Part shown: in pieces, positions 1-13,500 of the stretch
How positions within the stretch are numbered: the stretch's first letter is position 1
How the letters are laid out: every line of letters starts with the position of its first letter
DNA from: Massilia rhizosphaerae
GTDB lineage: Bacteria; Pseudomonadota; Gammaproteobacteria; Burkholderiales; Burkholderiaceae_D
Reading direction: 5' to 3'
Assembly: GCF_016093545.1 (NCBI RefSeq)
Contig: NZ_JADKYX010000014.1
Location: 1-64,000, forward strand
Length of the DNA: 64,000 bases
Position numbers and translations under genes: made by a program
The notes under the pieces: generated by a model
Seen by the model: only the letters and a program-made list of their open reading frames with translations
What the model was told of the DNA's origin: nothing
Database searches by the model: none

Positions 1-120
1 CCAGCGCCGTACCATCCCGTGCGACAAACCGTGCTTCATCGCCACAGTCTTGTAGCCACCTTGTTTGTCGAGATACTGCCCGACTATCGAGAGCTTGAAT
101 TGCTCGTCGTACTTCGCCAT
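1..120 (-). CDS. IS3-family-like transposase OrfA, N-terminal 40 residues only
   Basis: The frame begins MAKYDEQFKLSIVGQYLDKQ and continues through GGYKTVAMKHGLS to the window edge. This is the typical beginning of the small helix-turn-helix OrfA protein of IS3-family elements, which binds the element's ends and is fused to OrfB by programmed frameshifting. The ATG at 118-120 sits about 40 bases inside the terminal repeat, the usual spacing. Whether the rest of the transposase is intact lies outside the window. Confidence 0.7.
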   Translation of the reverse strand, partial: MAKYDEQFKLSIVGQYLDKQGGYKTVAMKHGLSHGMVRRW

Positions 121-160
121 GAAAAAAACCCAAAAGTTGGTGTCCAACTTTTGGGGTTCA
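1..160 (-). mobile_element. End of an IS3-family-like insertion sequence, cut by the window edge
   Basis: Read on the minus strand, the element starts at 160 with TGAACCCCAAAAGTTGGACA, a typical IS3-type terminal inverted repeat. Its own internal inverted copy (CCAACTTTTGG) follows at once, and then an ATG at 120 opens a transposase reading frame. Only this end is in the window, so the other end, the full length and any target-site duplication cannot be checked. Family assignment rests on the end sequence and the OrfA N-terminus. Confidence 0.75.
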
Positions 161-208
161 GTTCACTCGGGAGCGTTTTTCTTTTGTCGTGCGATATCGT
201 GTGCGAAT

Positions 209-262
209 GGTGGGCGGAGGCCGCCCACCCTACGTATTTCGCCGTAGGATGGGCACCCACCA
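209..262. repeat. Palindromic GTGGGCGG/CCGCCCAC intergenic repeat
   Basis: GGTGGGCGG-AGG-CCGCCCACC followed by CTACG, then a second arm GTAGGATGGGCACCCACC. The same core flanked by GTAGGGTGG or CCACCCTAC recurs at 24003-24028 and 36818-36881. It lies between the IS end and the map stop codon. It looks like a dispersed REP-like element; its function is unknown. Confidence 0.6.
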
Positions 263-278
263 GACGTTCGCATGCCGG

Positions 279-1046
279 TTATTTCGTCTTGGGCCACGGG
301 GTGAGGATCTCGAACCCGTTCCTGGTCACCGCGATCATGTGTTCCCACTGCGCCGACAGCGACCGGTCGCGCGTGACGACGGTCCACCCGTCGTCCAGCT
401 GTTCGACGTCCGCGTCGCCCATATTGATCATGGGCTCGACCGTGAACGTCATGCCTTCCTTGATGATGAGGCCCGTGTCCGGCCGGCCGTAGTGCAGCAC
501 CTGCGGGTCTTCGTGGTAGACCTTGCCGATGCCGTGGCCGCAGTATTCGCGCACGACGGAATAGCCTTGCGCCTCCGCCAGCTTCTGGATCGCGTGGCCG
601 ACGTCGCCCAGGCGCGCGCCCGGGCGCACGGTGCGGATGCCGGCCATCATGGCGTCGAAGGTCGTGTCGACCAGCTTCTTTGCTTCGGGACTGGGCGTGC
701 CGACGAAGTACATGCGGCTGGTGTCGCCGTGCCAGCCGTCCTTGATGACGGTGACGTCGATGTTGACGATGTCGCCGTCCTTCAGGACCTCGTTGGGGCT
801 GGGGATGCCGTGGCAGACGACGCTGTTCACGGACGTGCACAGGGTCTTCGGGAAGCCGTGGTAGCCGACGTTGGCCGGCGTGGCCTTCTGCACCTTGCGG
901 ATGTATTCGTTGCAGCGGCGGTCGAGTTCCTCGGTGGAGACGCCGGGGACGACGTGTTCGGCGATCATTTCCAGCACCTCGGCCGCCAGGCGGCCGGAGA
1001 TGCGCATCTTCGCAATATCTTTGTCTGTCTTGAGTTTGATAGCCAT
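279..1046 (-). CDS. map: Type I methionine aminopeptidase
   Basis: 255 residues, the normal length for MetAP type I, which removes the initiator methionine from nascent proteins in the cytoplasm. All five metal ligands can be read at D97, D108, H171, E204 and E235, in the contexts NIDVTV, HGDTS, GHGIG, VEPMI and WEHMI. These are the same positions as in the E. coli enzyme. The open frame extends 56 codons further upstream, but that part is low-quality Arg-rich sequence. The start MAIKLKTDKD at 1046 is chosen because it matches the family N-terminus. It stands alone here; in many bacteria map lies near rpsB, which is not seen. An essential housekeeping enzyme with no sign of damage. Confidence 0.95.
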   Translation of the reverse strand: MAIKLKTDKDIAKMRISGRLAAEVLEMIAEHVVPGVSTEELDRRCNEYIRKVQKATPANVGYHGFPKTLCTSVNSVVCHGIPSPNEVLKDGDIVNIDVTVIKDGWHGDTSRMYFVGTPSPEAKKLVDTTFDAMMAGIRTVRPGARLGDVGHAIQKLAEAQGYSVVREYCGHGIGKVYHEDPQVLHYGRPDTGLIIKEGMTFTVEPMINMGDADVEQLDDGWTVVTRDRSLSAQWEHMIAVTRNGFEILTPWPKTK

Positions 1047-1164
1047 GTTCACTTTCGTTGGGCCGCGCCGCCGTGTTGCCGGGCCGGCCGATGGCGCATG
1101 ATACCGCCAAGCGGCCCGCGGCGTCAGCAAGGCGGCAAATGTGCGGCCGCGCTCGCGTGCGCCG

Positions 1165-1200
1165 AAAAAAAAAAGCCGCCCGCGCAAGGGCGGGCGGCTT
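1165..1200 (-). terminator. Rho-independent terminator after TonB-dependent receptor 1
   Basis: On the minus strand the sequence is AAGCCGCCCGC, a 6-base loop, GCGGGCGGCTT and then a run of ten T. It lies 39 bases past the stop codon of the receptor at 1239-4139. Confidence 0.9.
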
Positions 1201-1238
1201 GGCGCGTCCGGCACGCGGGCGTGCCGGAAGGCGATCGA

Positions 1239-4139
<2,901 letters not shown>

Positions 4140-4613
4140 ATTTTTAATACTCCCAGGGTTTATAAAACGGCAGGCCGGATCGCAGCACTGTCGTTGGCGT
4201 CGGCGAGCGACAAGTTTTGGTCGACGTGGGTTGCGCGTGTTCGATGCGTACGTTTTTCCAAGGTGCCAATAACATCATTCGGCGTAGCTTCATGTCAACA
4301 CGTGTAACGATGTGCATCCGCGCTTGTCACTCGCGCGCGTCCGCCTTGTTCGAAAGGCAAACCTGATGAGTTACAGTTGTGTTTATCGAAATCGTCGAAT
4401 TTAAGTTGGAAATTACGCGGAATTTCAGTTCTATATACAATTTTTCTGACGAAAAACCGATTCGATCAGCTTGTGTTTGTCCCCCGAGCAATAGCTAGAG
4501 TGTATTTTTTAGTATGGCAAAATGTAAAATGAACGACCCTATTTAAGGGTGCCGATTTATTCGCATTTTGTTGTAAATTCGCAAAAGCGAAGCCTGCTTC
4601 ACGCGGGCAGCGA
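4140..4613. other. AT-rich promoter and leader region of receptor 1, no gene
   Basis: 474 bases between two minus-strand receptor genes, clearly richer in A and T than the flanking genes. It should hold the promoter of receptor 1 and the 3' end of receptor 2's transcript. An imperfect hairpin at about 4577-4597 followed on the minus strand by TTTTGC could weakly end receptor 2. The short frames here have no ribosome-binding site or coding character. A regulator site could not be identified by eye. Confidence 0.5.
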
Positions 4614-7493
4614 TCAGAACGACTGGCTGTAGCGCACGTAGAAGAGCCGGTCGATCGGCATCTGCGGATCGACGGACGCCGCCGCCGACGTGCCGTTCGG
4701 GAACGACGTGTTGGCGTCGTAGACGATGCGCGGCTTGCGGTCGAACACGTTGTTGGCGCCGGCCAGCAGCTTCGCCTTCCACGGCAGGACATAGCCCACC
4801 GATAAGTCGCTGTAGACCATCGCGCCCAGCGTCGTGTAGCCGGTGCCCCAACTGGCCGCGCCTGTCGGATTGCTGCATTCTTCGTTGCTGGCGGCGCTCC
4901 AGCAATGCACCTTGACGCCGCTGGTGTAGCGCGACGCCAGGGTGGCGCTCCAGTTGCCGAGGCTCCAATCCAGGGCCACGTTCGATTTCACGGGGTTGTA
5001 CGTGAACTCGCCGGCGTCATTTTCCCAGTTCGACGTCGCGGTGCTCTTGATGCGGAACATGTCGGTATAGGTCGATTCGGACCGGATGTCGAACCGGCCC
5101 AGCGCCGTGCGCGGGAAACGGTAGGCGAGGGCCAGGTCGACGCCCCGGGTCTGCAGCTCGCCCAGGTTCGCGTTACCGCGCGCCAGGCTGGCGATCATGC
5201 CGGTGGCCGGGTCGCGCTTGATCTTGTCGCAGAACGCCTGCACGCCGCCCACGTAGCACTGGTCGATCTCGTAGGTTGCCGTCACGCCGCTGATGCGGTT
5301 CTTGACGTGGATGTCGAACCAGTCGAGCGCGATGGACGCGCCGTTCAGCCAGTTCGGGCTCGCCACGATGCCGAAGGTCGTCGTCGTCGCCGTTTCCGGC
5401 CGCAGCGCGTCGTTGCCGGCCCCCACGTTGAACGGGACCGGGGTCTGGCCGCCGCCGGCCGGGACCGGCGAACCCGCCTGGTTGAGCTGGCGGAAGCCCG
5501 CCGGCACGCCGGCGGCCGCGCACCGGGCCGCCACGGCCGGATTGCGCGCCGCTTCGCCGTACATGCTGTCGCAGGCGTCCAGGTAGGACTCGTAGGCTTG
5601 CTGGCCGCCGCCGAACGTGTCGCTCAGCGTGGGGGCGCGAAAGCCCTGGGCCCGGGTGCCGCGCACCAGCAGGTCGCGCACCGGCTTCCAGATCACGCTG
5701 GCCTTGCTGTTGGCGGTGTTGCCGAAGTTGCTGTAGTCGGAGTAGCGCGACGCGATGTCGACGCTCAGCTGTTGCGCGAACGGCTTGTTCTTGAGCAGCG
5801 GGACGTTGAATTCCAGATAGGCTTCGCGCACCGTGTACTTGCCGACGGTGGCATTGCCGGCCAGGTCGGTCGAGTAGCCCGACTGCTCGAACTCGCCCGG
5901 CCGGTCGTACCCGCTGACGGCGCGGCGCTCGAGCCCGGCCGCCATGCCGACGGCGCCGGCCGGCAGGTCGAACAGGTCGCCCGTGATGTCGGCGGTGGCG
6001 CTGTTGACGGTCGAGCCGTACGTGGCATGGCCGGTCGACATCACGTAAGCCAGTGCGTCCGGCGTCGACGCCGACGGGCCGCCCAGGATGTCGAACGGCA
6101 CGCATTGGCTCGCCGGAATCGGCGCGGCGGCGGTGCCGCACTGCACGGTGCCCGCCGCGTTCATGAACGACGGCCCCAGGGCTTGCTTGAGGTTCAGCAG
6201 GTTCAGGTTGCCGGTCGACAGCACCGAGCCCGTGATGGCGCTGTGGTTGTAGCCGACGGTCCAGTTCCAGGCCCGGCCGAGCAGGCGGACGTCGCCTTCC
6301 AGGCGCGCGTCGACGTGCACCGTGCGGTTCTCGTTGTCCGTCACGCGCGGCACTTCGACCGTGCGGCGGATGAAGAACAGGTCCTGGCCCTGGCCGGCGC
6401 CGGCCACCTGGTTGCCGTACGGGTTGAAATAGCTGTCCTTGTCGATGAAGACCGGATACTTGCTCTGGGTGAACGAGTTCAGCGGGTAGCCGGCGTTCTG
6501 GCGCGACGACGTGCGGTCCGCGAACATCGCCGTGGCCGTGAAGCGCATGGCGTGCGGCAGCGCGATGCCGCCCTTGGCGAAGACGGACGCCAGCCGCGTG
6601 GGCGCCAGGTACATCATCTGGAGCGACGGGTTGTACGTGTCGGCGTCGGCGCCGGCGTAATCATGGTAATTGGCCGGGTCGCGCGCGTTGGCGCCGGTGC
6701 CGTCGCCTGCGTAGGAACCGGTGTGGTCGAGGATCCTGTTGACACCGCCGGGGCTCAGCTGGCGGATGTGGCCCCACGGGCTGGCGCCGAGGCCGGCGCT
6801 CAGGTGGTTCGGGCCGTAATTGCTGGCCGTGACGGCGCGGTCCTTGGCCCAGACGACGCCGTCCTCGGTGTACGTGAGACCGAACATCAGGTCGGCCTTG
6901 TCGTCGCCGGCGCCGTAGGCCAGCGCATAGTCCTTCTTCCTGCCGTCGCCTTTCTGGTTGCGGCCCGCGTAGACGCTGGCGCGGCCGCCCTGCATGGTCT
7001 TCTTGAGGATGACGTTGACGACGCCGGCGATGGCATCGGAGCCGTAGATAGCCGAGGCGCCGTCCTTGAGGATGTCGATGCGCTCGATCAGCGCCGCCGG
7101 GATGGTCGACATGTCGGTATAGCCGGCGACGGTCTGCGTCCACCGTTTGCCGTCGACCAGCACCAGCAGGCGGTTCGCCCCCAGGTTGCGCATGTTGACG
7201 CGCTGGCCGCCCTGTTCGCGGTTCGACGTCAGGGTCGAGCCCCGCGAGAACGCCGGCGTGCCGGCGGCGGACAGGTTGTCGATGATGTCGCCGACGGTGA
7301 CGAGGCCCGATCTCTGGACCTGTTCCTGGGTCAGCACCTGGATCGGTTGCGCCGTTTCCAGGTCGACCTGGCGGATCCTCGAGCCCGTGACTTCGACGCG
7401 CTGCATCGACTCGCCCGTTTGTGCATGCGCGCAGCCGGCCATCGCCGTCAGGGCGACGGCGACCGCCTTGGCGATCGTGGTAGGTTGTTGCAT
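4614..7493 (-). CDS. TonB-dependent outer-membrane receptor 2
   Basis: 959 residues of the same general type as receptor 1, but clearly a different protein. A signal peptide ends near CAHA/QT (about residue 25), then MQRVEVTGSRIRQ, a plug with VNMRNLGANRLLVLVDGKR and ILKDGASAIYGSDAIAGVVN, and a barrel ending FYVRYSQSF with the canonical terminal Phe. It is transcribed in the same direction as receptor 1 but separated by 474 bases, so it probably has separate control. No adjacent periplasmic protein or inner-membrane transporter suggests a substrate. About 145 bases upstream, AT-rich, separate it from the end of glnE. Confidence 0.9.
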   Translation of the reverse strand: MQQPTTIAKAVAVALTAMAGCAHAQTGESMQRVEVTGSRIRQVDLETAQPIQVLTQEQVQRSGLVTVGDIIDNLSAAGTPAFSRGSTLTSNREQGGQRVNMRNLGANRLLVLVDGKRWTQTVAGYTDMSTIPAALIERIDILKDGASAIYGSDAIAGVVNVILKKTMQGGRASVYAGRNQKGDGRKKDYALAYGAGDDKADLMFGLTYTEDGVVWAKDRAVTASNYGPNHLSAGLGASPWGHIRQLSPGGVNRILDHTGSYAGDGTGANARDPANYHDYAGADADTYNPSLQMMYLAPTRLASVFAKGGIALPHAMRFTATAMFADRTSSRQNAGYPLNSFTQSKYPVFIDKDSYFNPYGNQVAGAGQGQDLFFIRRTVEVPRVTDNENRTVHVDARLEGDVRLLGRAWNWTVGYNHSAITGSVLSTGNLNLLNLKQALGPSFMNAAGTVQCGTAAAPIPASQCVPFDILGGPSASTPDALAYVMSTGHATYGSTVNSATADITGDLFDLPAGAVGMAAGLERRAVSGYDRPGEFEQSGYSTDLAGNATVGKYTVREAYLEFNVPLLKNKPFAQQLSVDIASRYSDYSNFGNTANSKASVIWKPVRDLLVRGTRAQGFRAPTLSDTFGGGQQAYESYLDACDSMYGEAARNPAVAARCAAAGVPAGFRQLNQAGSPVPAGGGQTPVPFNVGAGNDALRPETATTTTFGIVASPNWLNGASIALDWFDIHVKNRISGVTATYEIDQCYVGGVQAFCDKIKRDPATGMIASLARGNANLGELQTRGVDLALAYRFPRTALGRFDIRSESTYTDMFRIKSTATSNWENDAGEFTYNPVKSNVALDWSLGNWSATLASRYTSGVKVHCWSAASNEECSNPTGAASWGTGYTTLGAMVYSDLSVGYVLPWKAKLLAGANNVFDRKPRIVYDANTSFPNGTSAAASVDPQMPIDRLFYVRYSQSF

Positions 7494-7638
7494 GGGTTCT
7501 CCGATAAGGCGCAGTCGTGGCCGCGCATCAACGATACGCTGGCCGTATCGGAGTGTTTACGTGTTGAGAAATATCAATACGTAAATATTTTTATACGGAA
7601 ACGTTGACAAAAAACAACGTCCCCGCGTCTGGACGGGT

Positions 7639-10380
7639 CTAGACGTCGAAGCAGTCGTGCCACAGCCGCACGACGACGTCCGCATGCCTGGCGACGAGGC
7701 CGCGGTCCACGCGGGCGTTTTCCTGGCCTTGCAGGCGCACCTGGTGCTGCAGCTTGCGCATCGCGCGGTAGGCGCCGGACGCGCCGTCGGCCAGGCCGGC
7801 GTCGATGAGCCCCAGCTGGCCGCACAGTTTCAGCAAGGCGATGTTGCCGGCGTTCGCCGTCAGCTGCGGATACGCGCAGGCATGGCGCAGCACCAGGTAC
7901 TGGACGATGAATTCGATGTCGATCATGCCGCCTTCGTCGTGCTTGAGGTCGAAACGGTCGTCGCGCGGCGGGTGCGCGTCGCGCATGCGTTGGCGCATCT
8001 TGGCCACTTCGGTGCGCAGCTCGTCGGCGCGGCCCGAGCGGTCCTGGCGCAGCACTTGTTCGCGGATCGTCTCGAAGCGCGCGCCGATGGCGGCGTCGCC
8101 GGCGCAGAAGCGGGCACGCGTGAGGGCCTGGTGCTCCCAGATCCAGGCGGACGATTGCTGGTAGCGCTCGAACGCGGCCACGGACGACACCAGCATGCCG
8201 GACGCGCCGTCCGGCCGCAGCGCCGTGTCGATGTCGAACAGGATGCCCGCCGGCGTATGCGTCGTCATCCAGGTGATGAAGCGCTGGGCCAGCTTGGCGT
8301 AGTTCGACGGCGCCATGTCGTCGTCGTCGTCGAACAGGAAGATCACGTCCAGGTCGGACACATAGCCCAGTTCCTTGCCGCCCAGCTTGCCGTAGGCGAT
8401 GACGGCGAAGCGCGGCACGTCGCGGTGGCGCGACGGAATGGTGCGCCAGGCGCGGCGCACGACTTCGCACACGATCAGGTCGGCCAGCGCCGACAGGTGG
8501 TCGGCCAGGCGCTCGACGGATAATTCTCCCGCCAGGTCGAGCGCGAGCAGGCGGAACATCTGGGCGTGATGGGCTTCGCGCAGGATGTCGAGCTGGCGCT
8601 CGGTGTCGCCGGCCGCCGCGTCGAGCTGGGCCGACAGGCTGGCCGCCAGCGCGGGCAGATCCTCGGCGGCATTGCCGCGGTCGTCCAGCAGCTCGTCCAG
8701 CAGGATCGGGTGCTGGGTGAGGAAGGTGGCGGCCCAGCCGGAGGCATTGATCATGCGCAGCACCCGCTCCAGCGTGTGCGGATATTCCGTCAGCAGCGAC
8801 AAGTAGGCGGAGCGGCGCGCGATGGCTTCGAAGAAATCGAGCAGGCGGCCGAGCAGGGCCGCATGGCTGCCGAGCCCGGCGTCGGCCACGACGGCGGGGA
8901 TCTGCGCCAGCGCCGTATTGACAAGGGCGACGAGGCGGTGGCGGCTCGCTTCCGGCAAGGTCTGCAGCCGGGGTGCCTGCCAGGTGGCGACGAGGCGGCC
9001 GGCGGCCGCTTGCGGATCGTCGAATCCGAGGCTCGCGAGCCGGTCGGCGATGGCGTCGCGGTTGTCGGGATCGGAGAGCAGGGCATCCGGGTCGACGGGT
9101 TCGGCGCCGGCCGCCTTGTCGGCGAAGATCGCGTCGAACTGGGCGGCGACGAAGGCGCGCCAAACGTCCAGGCGGGCCAGCAGTTCGGCCTCGCCGGCCA
9201 TGCCCATCATCCGGGCGATGGTCTGCTTGTCCTCGGGCGAGACGGGCATCGTGTGCGTCTGGGCGTCTTCCAGGTATTGCAGGCGGTGCTCCAGGTTGCG
9301 CAGGAATTCATACGCTTCGAGCAATTGCTCGACGGTGTCATCGGCCAGCAGCTCGCGTTCGGCCAGCAGGCGCAGCGTCTTGCGCGTGGAGCGCTCGCGC
9401 AGCGCCGCGTCGCGGCCGCCGCGGATCAGCTGGAATACCTGGGCCAGGAATTCGATCTCGCGGATGCCGCCGCGGCCCAGCTTGACGTTCTGGTTGCGCT
9501 CCGGGTGCAGGCGTTCCTGGCGGTTGACCTCGGCGCGGATCTGGGCGTGCATGGTGCGGATCGCGTCGATCACGCCGAAGTCGAGGTAGCGCCGGAACAC
9601 GAACGGCCGCACGATGGCGTCCAGGGCCGCGATGTCGGCCGGATCGCCGGTGACCGCGCGCGCCTTGACCCAGGCATAACGTTCCCATTCGCGCCCTTGT
9701 ACGATCAGGTAGTCCTCGACCATGTTCAGGCTCGCCACGAGCGGGCCCGACTTGCCGTTTGGACGCAGCGCCATGTCGACGCGGAACGTAAAACCGTCTT
9801 CGGTCACTTCGGACAGGGCGGCGATCAGCTTGCGGCCCAGGCGCACGAAGAATTCGTGGTTCGACAGCGATTTCTGGCCGGGGCCGGCCCTGGTGTCGCC
9901 GTCCTCGGGGTAGACGAAGATGAGGTCGATGTCGGACGAAACGTTCAGCTCGCCGCCGCCGTGCTTGCCCATCGCCAGCACCATCATCTGCTGGGGCCGG
10001 CCGGACTCGGCGCCGACCGGTTCGCCGTGCAGCGCCGTCATCTCGGCCATGAGCTCGGCCAGGTGGGTCTGGACGGCGAAGTCGGCGAAGCGGCTCATGG
10101 CGGTGACGACTTCGTCGAGGTCGGCCAGGCCGTCGAGGTCGCGCCGGATGATGGCGCAGACGAGCAGGTTGCGCAGGCGGCGCATCGCCCTGGCCGTCGG
10201 GAGGACCGAACCGTCCGGGCCGGAGGCGGCCTCGGACTTCAGCGCTGCGCCGAAATCGAGGGAGGCCAGCGATAATGCGGCCAGGGTATCGACGCGTCCG
10301 GCACGGGCCGGGTCGGCGGCGAGCCAGCGTTGGTAAAAGCGCGACGTTTGCGCCAGGGACGGGGAGGAAGCTTGGAACAT
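7639..10380 (-). CDS. glnE: Bifunctional glutamine synthetase adenylyltransferase/deadenylase
   Basis: 913 residues, close to the usual length of about 950. GlnE adds AMP to, and removes it from, glutamine synthetase in response to PII and glutamine, switching nitrogen assimilation off and on. Two nucleotidyltransferase domains are visible. The first has GKHGGGELN followed by the aspartate pair D150/D152 (SSDIDLIFVY); the second, around residues 665-685, has GKLGGKELGYVSDLDVIFLF. The regulatory linker lies between them. The start MFQASSPSLAQ at 10380 is the first ATG of the frame. The gene is divergent from yhdP across about 165 bases. Confidence 0.96.
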   Translation of the reverse strand: MFQASSPSLAQTSRFYQRWLAADPARAGRVDTLAALSLASLDFGAALKSEAASGPDGSVLPTARAMRRLRNLLVCAIIRRDLDGLADLDEVVTAMSRFADFAVQTHLAELMAEMTALHGEPVGAESGRPQQMMVLAMGKHGGGELNVSSDIDLIFVYPEDGDTRAGPGQKSLSNHEFFVRLGRKLIAALSEVTEDGFTFRVDMALRPNGKSGPLVASLNMVEDYLIVQGREWERYAWVKARAVTGDPADIAALDAIVRPFVFRRYLDFGVIDAIRTMHAQIRAEVNRQERLHPERNQNVKLGRGGIREIEFLAQVFQLIRGGRDAALRERSTRKTLRLLAERELLADDTVEQLLEAYEFLRNLEHRLQYLEDAQTHTMPVSPEDKQTIARMMGMAGEAELLARLDVWRAFVAAQFDAIFADKAAGAEPVDPDALLSDPDNRDAIADRLASLGFDDPQAAAGRLVATWQAPRLQTLPEASRHRLVALVNTALAQIPAVVADAGLGSHAALLGRLLDFFEAIARRSAYLSLLTEYPHTLERVLRMINASGWAATFLTQHPILLDELLDDRGNAAEDLPALAASLSAQLDAAAGDTERQLDILREAHHAQMFRLLALDLAGELSVERLADHLSALADLIVCEVVRRAWRTIPSRHRDVPRFAVIAYGKLGGKELGYVSDLDVIFLFDDDDDMAPSNYAKLAQRFITWMTTHTPAGILFDIDTALRPDGASGMLVSSVAAFERYQQSSAWIWEHQALTRARFCAGDAAIGARFETIREQVLRQDRSGRADELRTEVAKMRQRMRDAHPPRDDRFDLKHDEGGMIDIEFIVQYLVLRHACAYPQLTANAGNIALLKLCGQLGLIDAGLADGASGAYRAMRKLQHQVRLQGQENARVDRGLVARHADVVVRLWHDCFDV

Positions 10381-10546
10381 AGGGCGAATTCCAGACGAGT
10401 TGTGCGTTTCGGGTCGCTTGCTATGGGGTAAAATTGCCCGCCATGCTGCCCTGGGTCAGCTTGATGGTAAGGTAGACGCCGCGGATGTTGCAAGCGCCTC
10501 TTATTGATTGTTAAACGATTTACGGCGAGCTTTTTTGAGCCTTTTG

Positions 10547-13500
10547 ATGCACAACCCGGAACCGCAGGCGCAGCGCGAGCACGACGCGCACGAGCAGGCG
10601 CACCCCCAGGGCCGCGCGCATGAGCACGCGCACGTCCCGCTGGCGGAGCGCTGGGCCCGCGCGCGCGCATGCTACCGCTACGCCAACCTGGCATCGCATC
10701 ACGTGCTCGGCTTTACCATCAAGGCCGTCCTGCTCGTCTACTTCGCGTTCACGGTGCTGTTCCTCGTGCTGCGCTACGCGGTCCTGCCGAACATCGACAT
10801 CTACAAGCCGGACATCGAACGGGCCGCCAGCCGCGCGCTCGGCAACCAGGTGACCATCGCCCGCGTCTACGCGTCGTGGCGCGGCCTGCATCCGAACCTG
10901 TACCTCGGCGACCTGCGCCTGCACGACCGCGCCGGCCGCCAGCTGCTGGCGCTGCCGTCCGTGTCCGCCACATTGTCGTGGTGGTCGGTGGTGGCGGCCG
11001 AACCCCGGTTCGAGGCGCTGGAAATCAACCGGCCGGAACTGGACGTGCGGCGCGGCCGCGACGGCGTCATTGCCGTGGCCGGCGTGCGCATCGACCCGAA
11101 CAAGAAGGAAGAGGGCGGCGGCGCCGACTGGCTGCTGCGCCAGCACGAGATCGTCATCCGCGAAGGCCGCCTGTCGTGGACGGACGAGTTGCGCGGCGCG
11201 CCGACGCTCGCGCTGTCGGACGTGACCCTCGTGCTGCAGAACCGCTGGACGACGCACCGCTTCGCCCTGAAGGCCGCGCCGCCGCCGGGCGCCGGCGACC
11301 CGCTCGACCTGCGCGCGCGCTTTTCCCACCCGGCGTTCGGCGCCAGGCCGTCCGACGTGCGGCGCTGGAAAGGCGAGGTGTATGCCGACCTGCGCAACAC
11401 CGATCTCGCCGCCTGGAAGCAGTACTTCGATTATCCGTTCACCCTGCAGCAGGGCTGCGGTTCCGTGCGCGCCTGGCTCGATTTCGACCATGCGCGCCTG
11501 GCCGGCTTCACGGCCGACCTCGCGCTGGCCGGCGTCAGCGCGCGCCTCGGGCCGGATACGCCGCCGCTCGCGCTGGCGCGCGTGTCGGGCCGGCTGTCGG
11601 CCAGCGAGACGATCGCGTCGAACGTGACGGACGGCAAGCCGACTTTCGGCGCGCTGGGCCATACGATCGGCCTGGAAAATTTCTCCGTCGTCACGGAAGA
11701 CGGCGTCGTGCTGCCGCCGGCGACGTTGACCGAATCCTGGCGTCCGGCCTCCCGCACCCAGCCGGAGCGCTTCCAGGTGCGCGCCGGCCAGCTCGACGTG
11801 GGCGCGCTGGCCACGCTGGCCGCGCAATTGCCCATCGCGCCCGCGCAGCGCCAGTTGCTGACGGAACTGGCGCCCCACGGCCGCATCAACGACGCCGCCG
11901 TCGAGTGGCAGGGCCGCTTCCCGCACGTCACCGGCTACCGCGTGCGCGGCGAGGTCGAGAACCTCGGCATGAATCCGCTGGCGGCGCGCGCCGGGCAGGC
12001 GGCGGCCGATGGCCACCCGGCCCAGGCCGCATGGCCGGCGCTGCCGGGTTTCAAGAACCTGTCGGGCCGCATCGACGCGACCGACCACGGCGGCAGCGTC
12101 GACGTCGATTCCGACAAGCTCGTGCTCGCGTTGCCGGCCTGGTTCGCCGAACCGGAAATGCCGTTCGACCGGCTCGCCCTGCACGCGCGCTGGAGCTTTC
12201 CCCAGGACGATCAATTGCTCGTCGAAGTCGACAGCATGAACTTGGCGCAGGGTGCCCTGAAGGCGAGCCTGTCCGGCCGCCATGTGCTGCCGCTGAAGCC
12301 CGGGCAAGGGCCGGGCAGCGCCGACTTCACGGGTACGGTCGACAATTTTCAGATCGCGAGCATCGGACGCTGGTTGCCGCTGGCAACGCCCGAAGGGTTG
12401 CGCGAATGGCTGACGGGCGCGCTGCAGGGCGGCACCCTGCACGATGCGCACCTGCGCCTGCGCGGGGACCTGGCCCATTTCCCGTTCCGGGCCGACAATG
12501 CCCTCGAGCGAGCGCGCGGCGAGTTCCGCGTCGGCGGCCGCATCGAGGACGGCAAGCTCGAGTACGCGCCCGGCCGCAAGGCGGACGACGGCAAGGCGCC
12601 GCTGTGGCCGCTGGCCGAGCACATCAACGGTTCCATCGTGTTCGACCGCGCGCGCATGGACATCCGCGGCGACACGGCGCGCACGCTGGGCATCGCCCTG
12701 TCCAACGTCCATGCCGTGATCCCCGAGCTGGGCGTGCACGACATGATGCTCGACATCGACGGCGCGGCCGCCGCACCCTTGCCGGATTTCCTGCGCTACG
12801 TGGCGGCCAGCCCCGTGCTCGACTGGATCGGCGGCTTCACCGAGGACACCCGCGCGACGGGCCCGGCCAAGCTGGGCCTCAAGCTGCACCTGCCGCTCGC
12901 GAGCCTGCACGACGCGAAAGTCCAGGGCGCGCTGCAGCTGCAGAACAACGACGTCGTGCTGTTCCCCGACTTGCCGCCCATCGAGGCCGCGCTGGGCCGC
13001 ATCGAGTTTTCCGAGCGCGGCGTGAACCTGAACGGCGTCGGCGCCAGCTTCCTGGGCGGGCCGCTGCAATTGTCCGGTGGCACGCAGCGCGACGGCGCCA
13101 TCCAGATCCGCATGGCGGGCAGCGCCACGGCCGAGGGCATGCGCCAGACCCGTTCCCTGCCGGCGCTGCAGCGCCTGGGCGCCAAGCTTTCCGGCGGGGC
13201 GCGCTTCGGCGGCACCGTCACCGTGCGCGACCGCCAGACCCAGATCGTCCTCGACTCCAACCTGGCCGGCCTCGGCGTGGAACTGCCGGCGCCGCTGAAC
13301 AAGCCCGCGCCGGACGCGCTGCCGCTGCACTTCGTCCTGTCCGGCCAGCCGGAGGGCCCGGACGAGGTCGGCCACGACGACATCCGCATCACCCTCGGCA
13401 ATATCGCGGCCGCGAAATACGTCCGCGAACGCCAGCCGCACGGTCCGTGGATTGTCAAGCGGGGCGGCATCGGCGTCAACGTGCCGGCGCCCGAGCCCGA

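Noticed and set aside
4543..4968. Minus-strand frames of 108 and 141 codons at the end of receptor 2
   Set aside because: They overlap the receptor C-terminus in another frame and run into the AT-rich intergenic region without a ribosome-binding site.
4905..7607. 900-codon plus-strand frame opposite receptor 2
   Set aside because: Same shadow composition (RRxG, VAVLQ patterns); the opposite strand encodes a complete receptor with signal peptide and terminal Phe.
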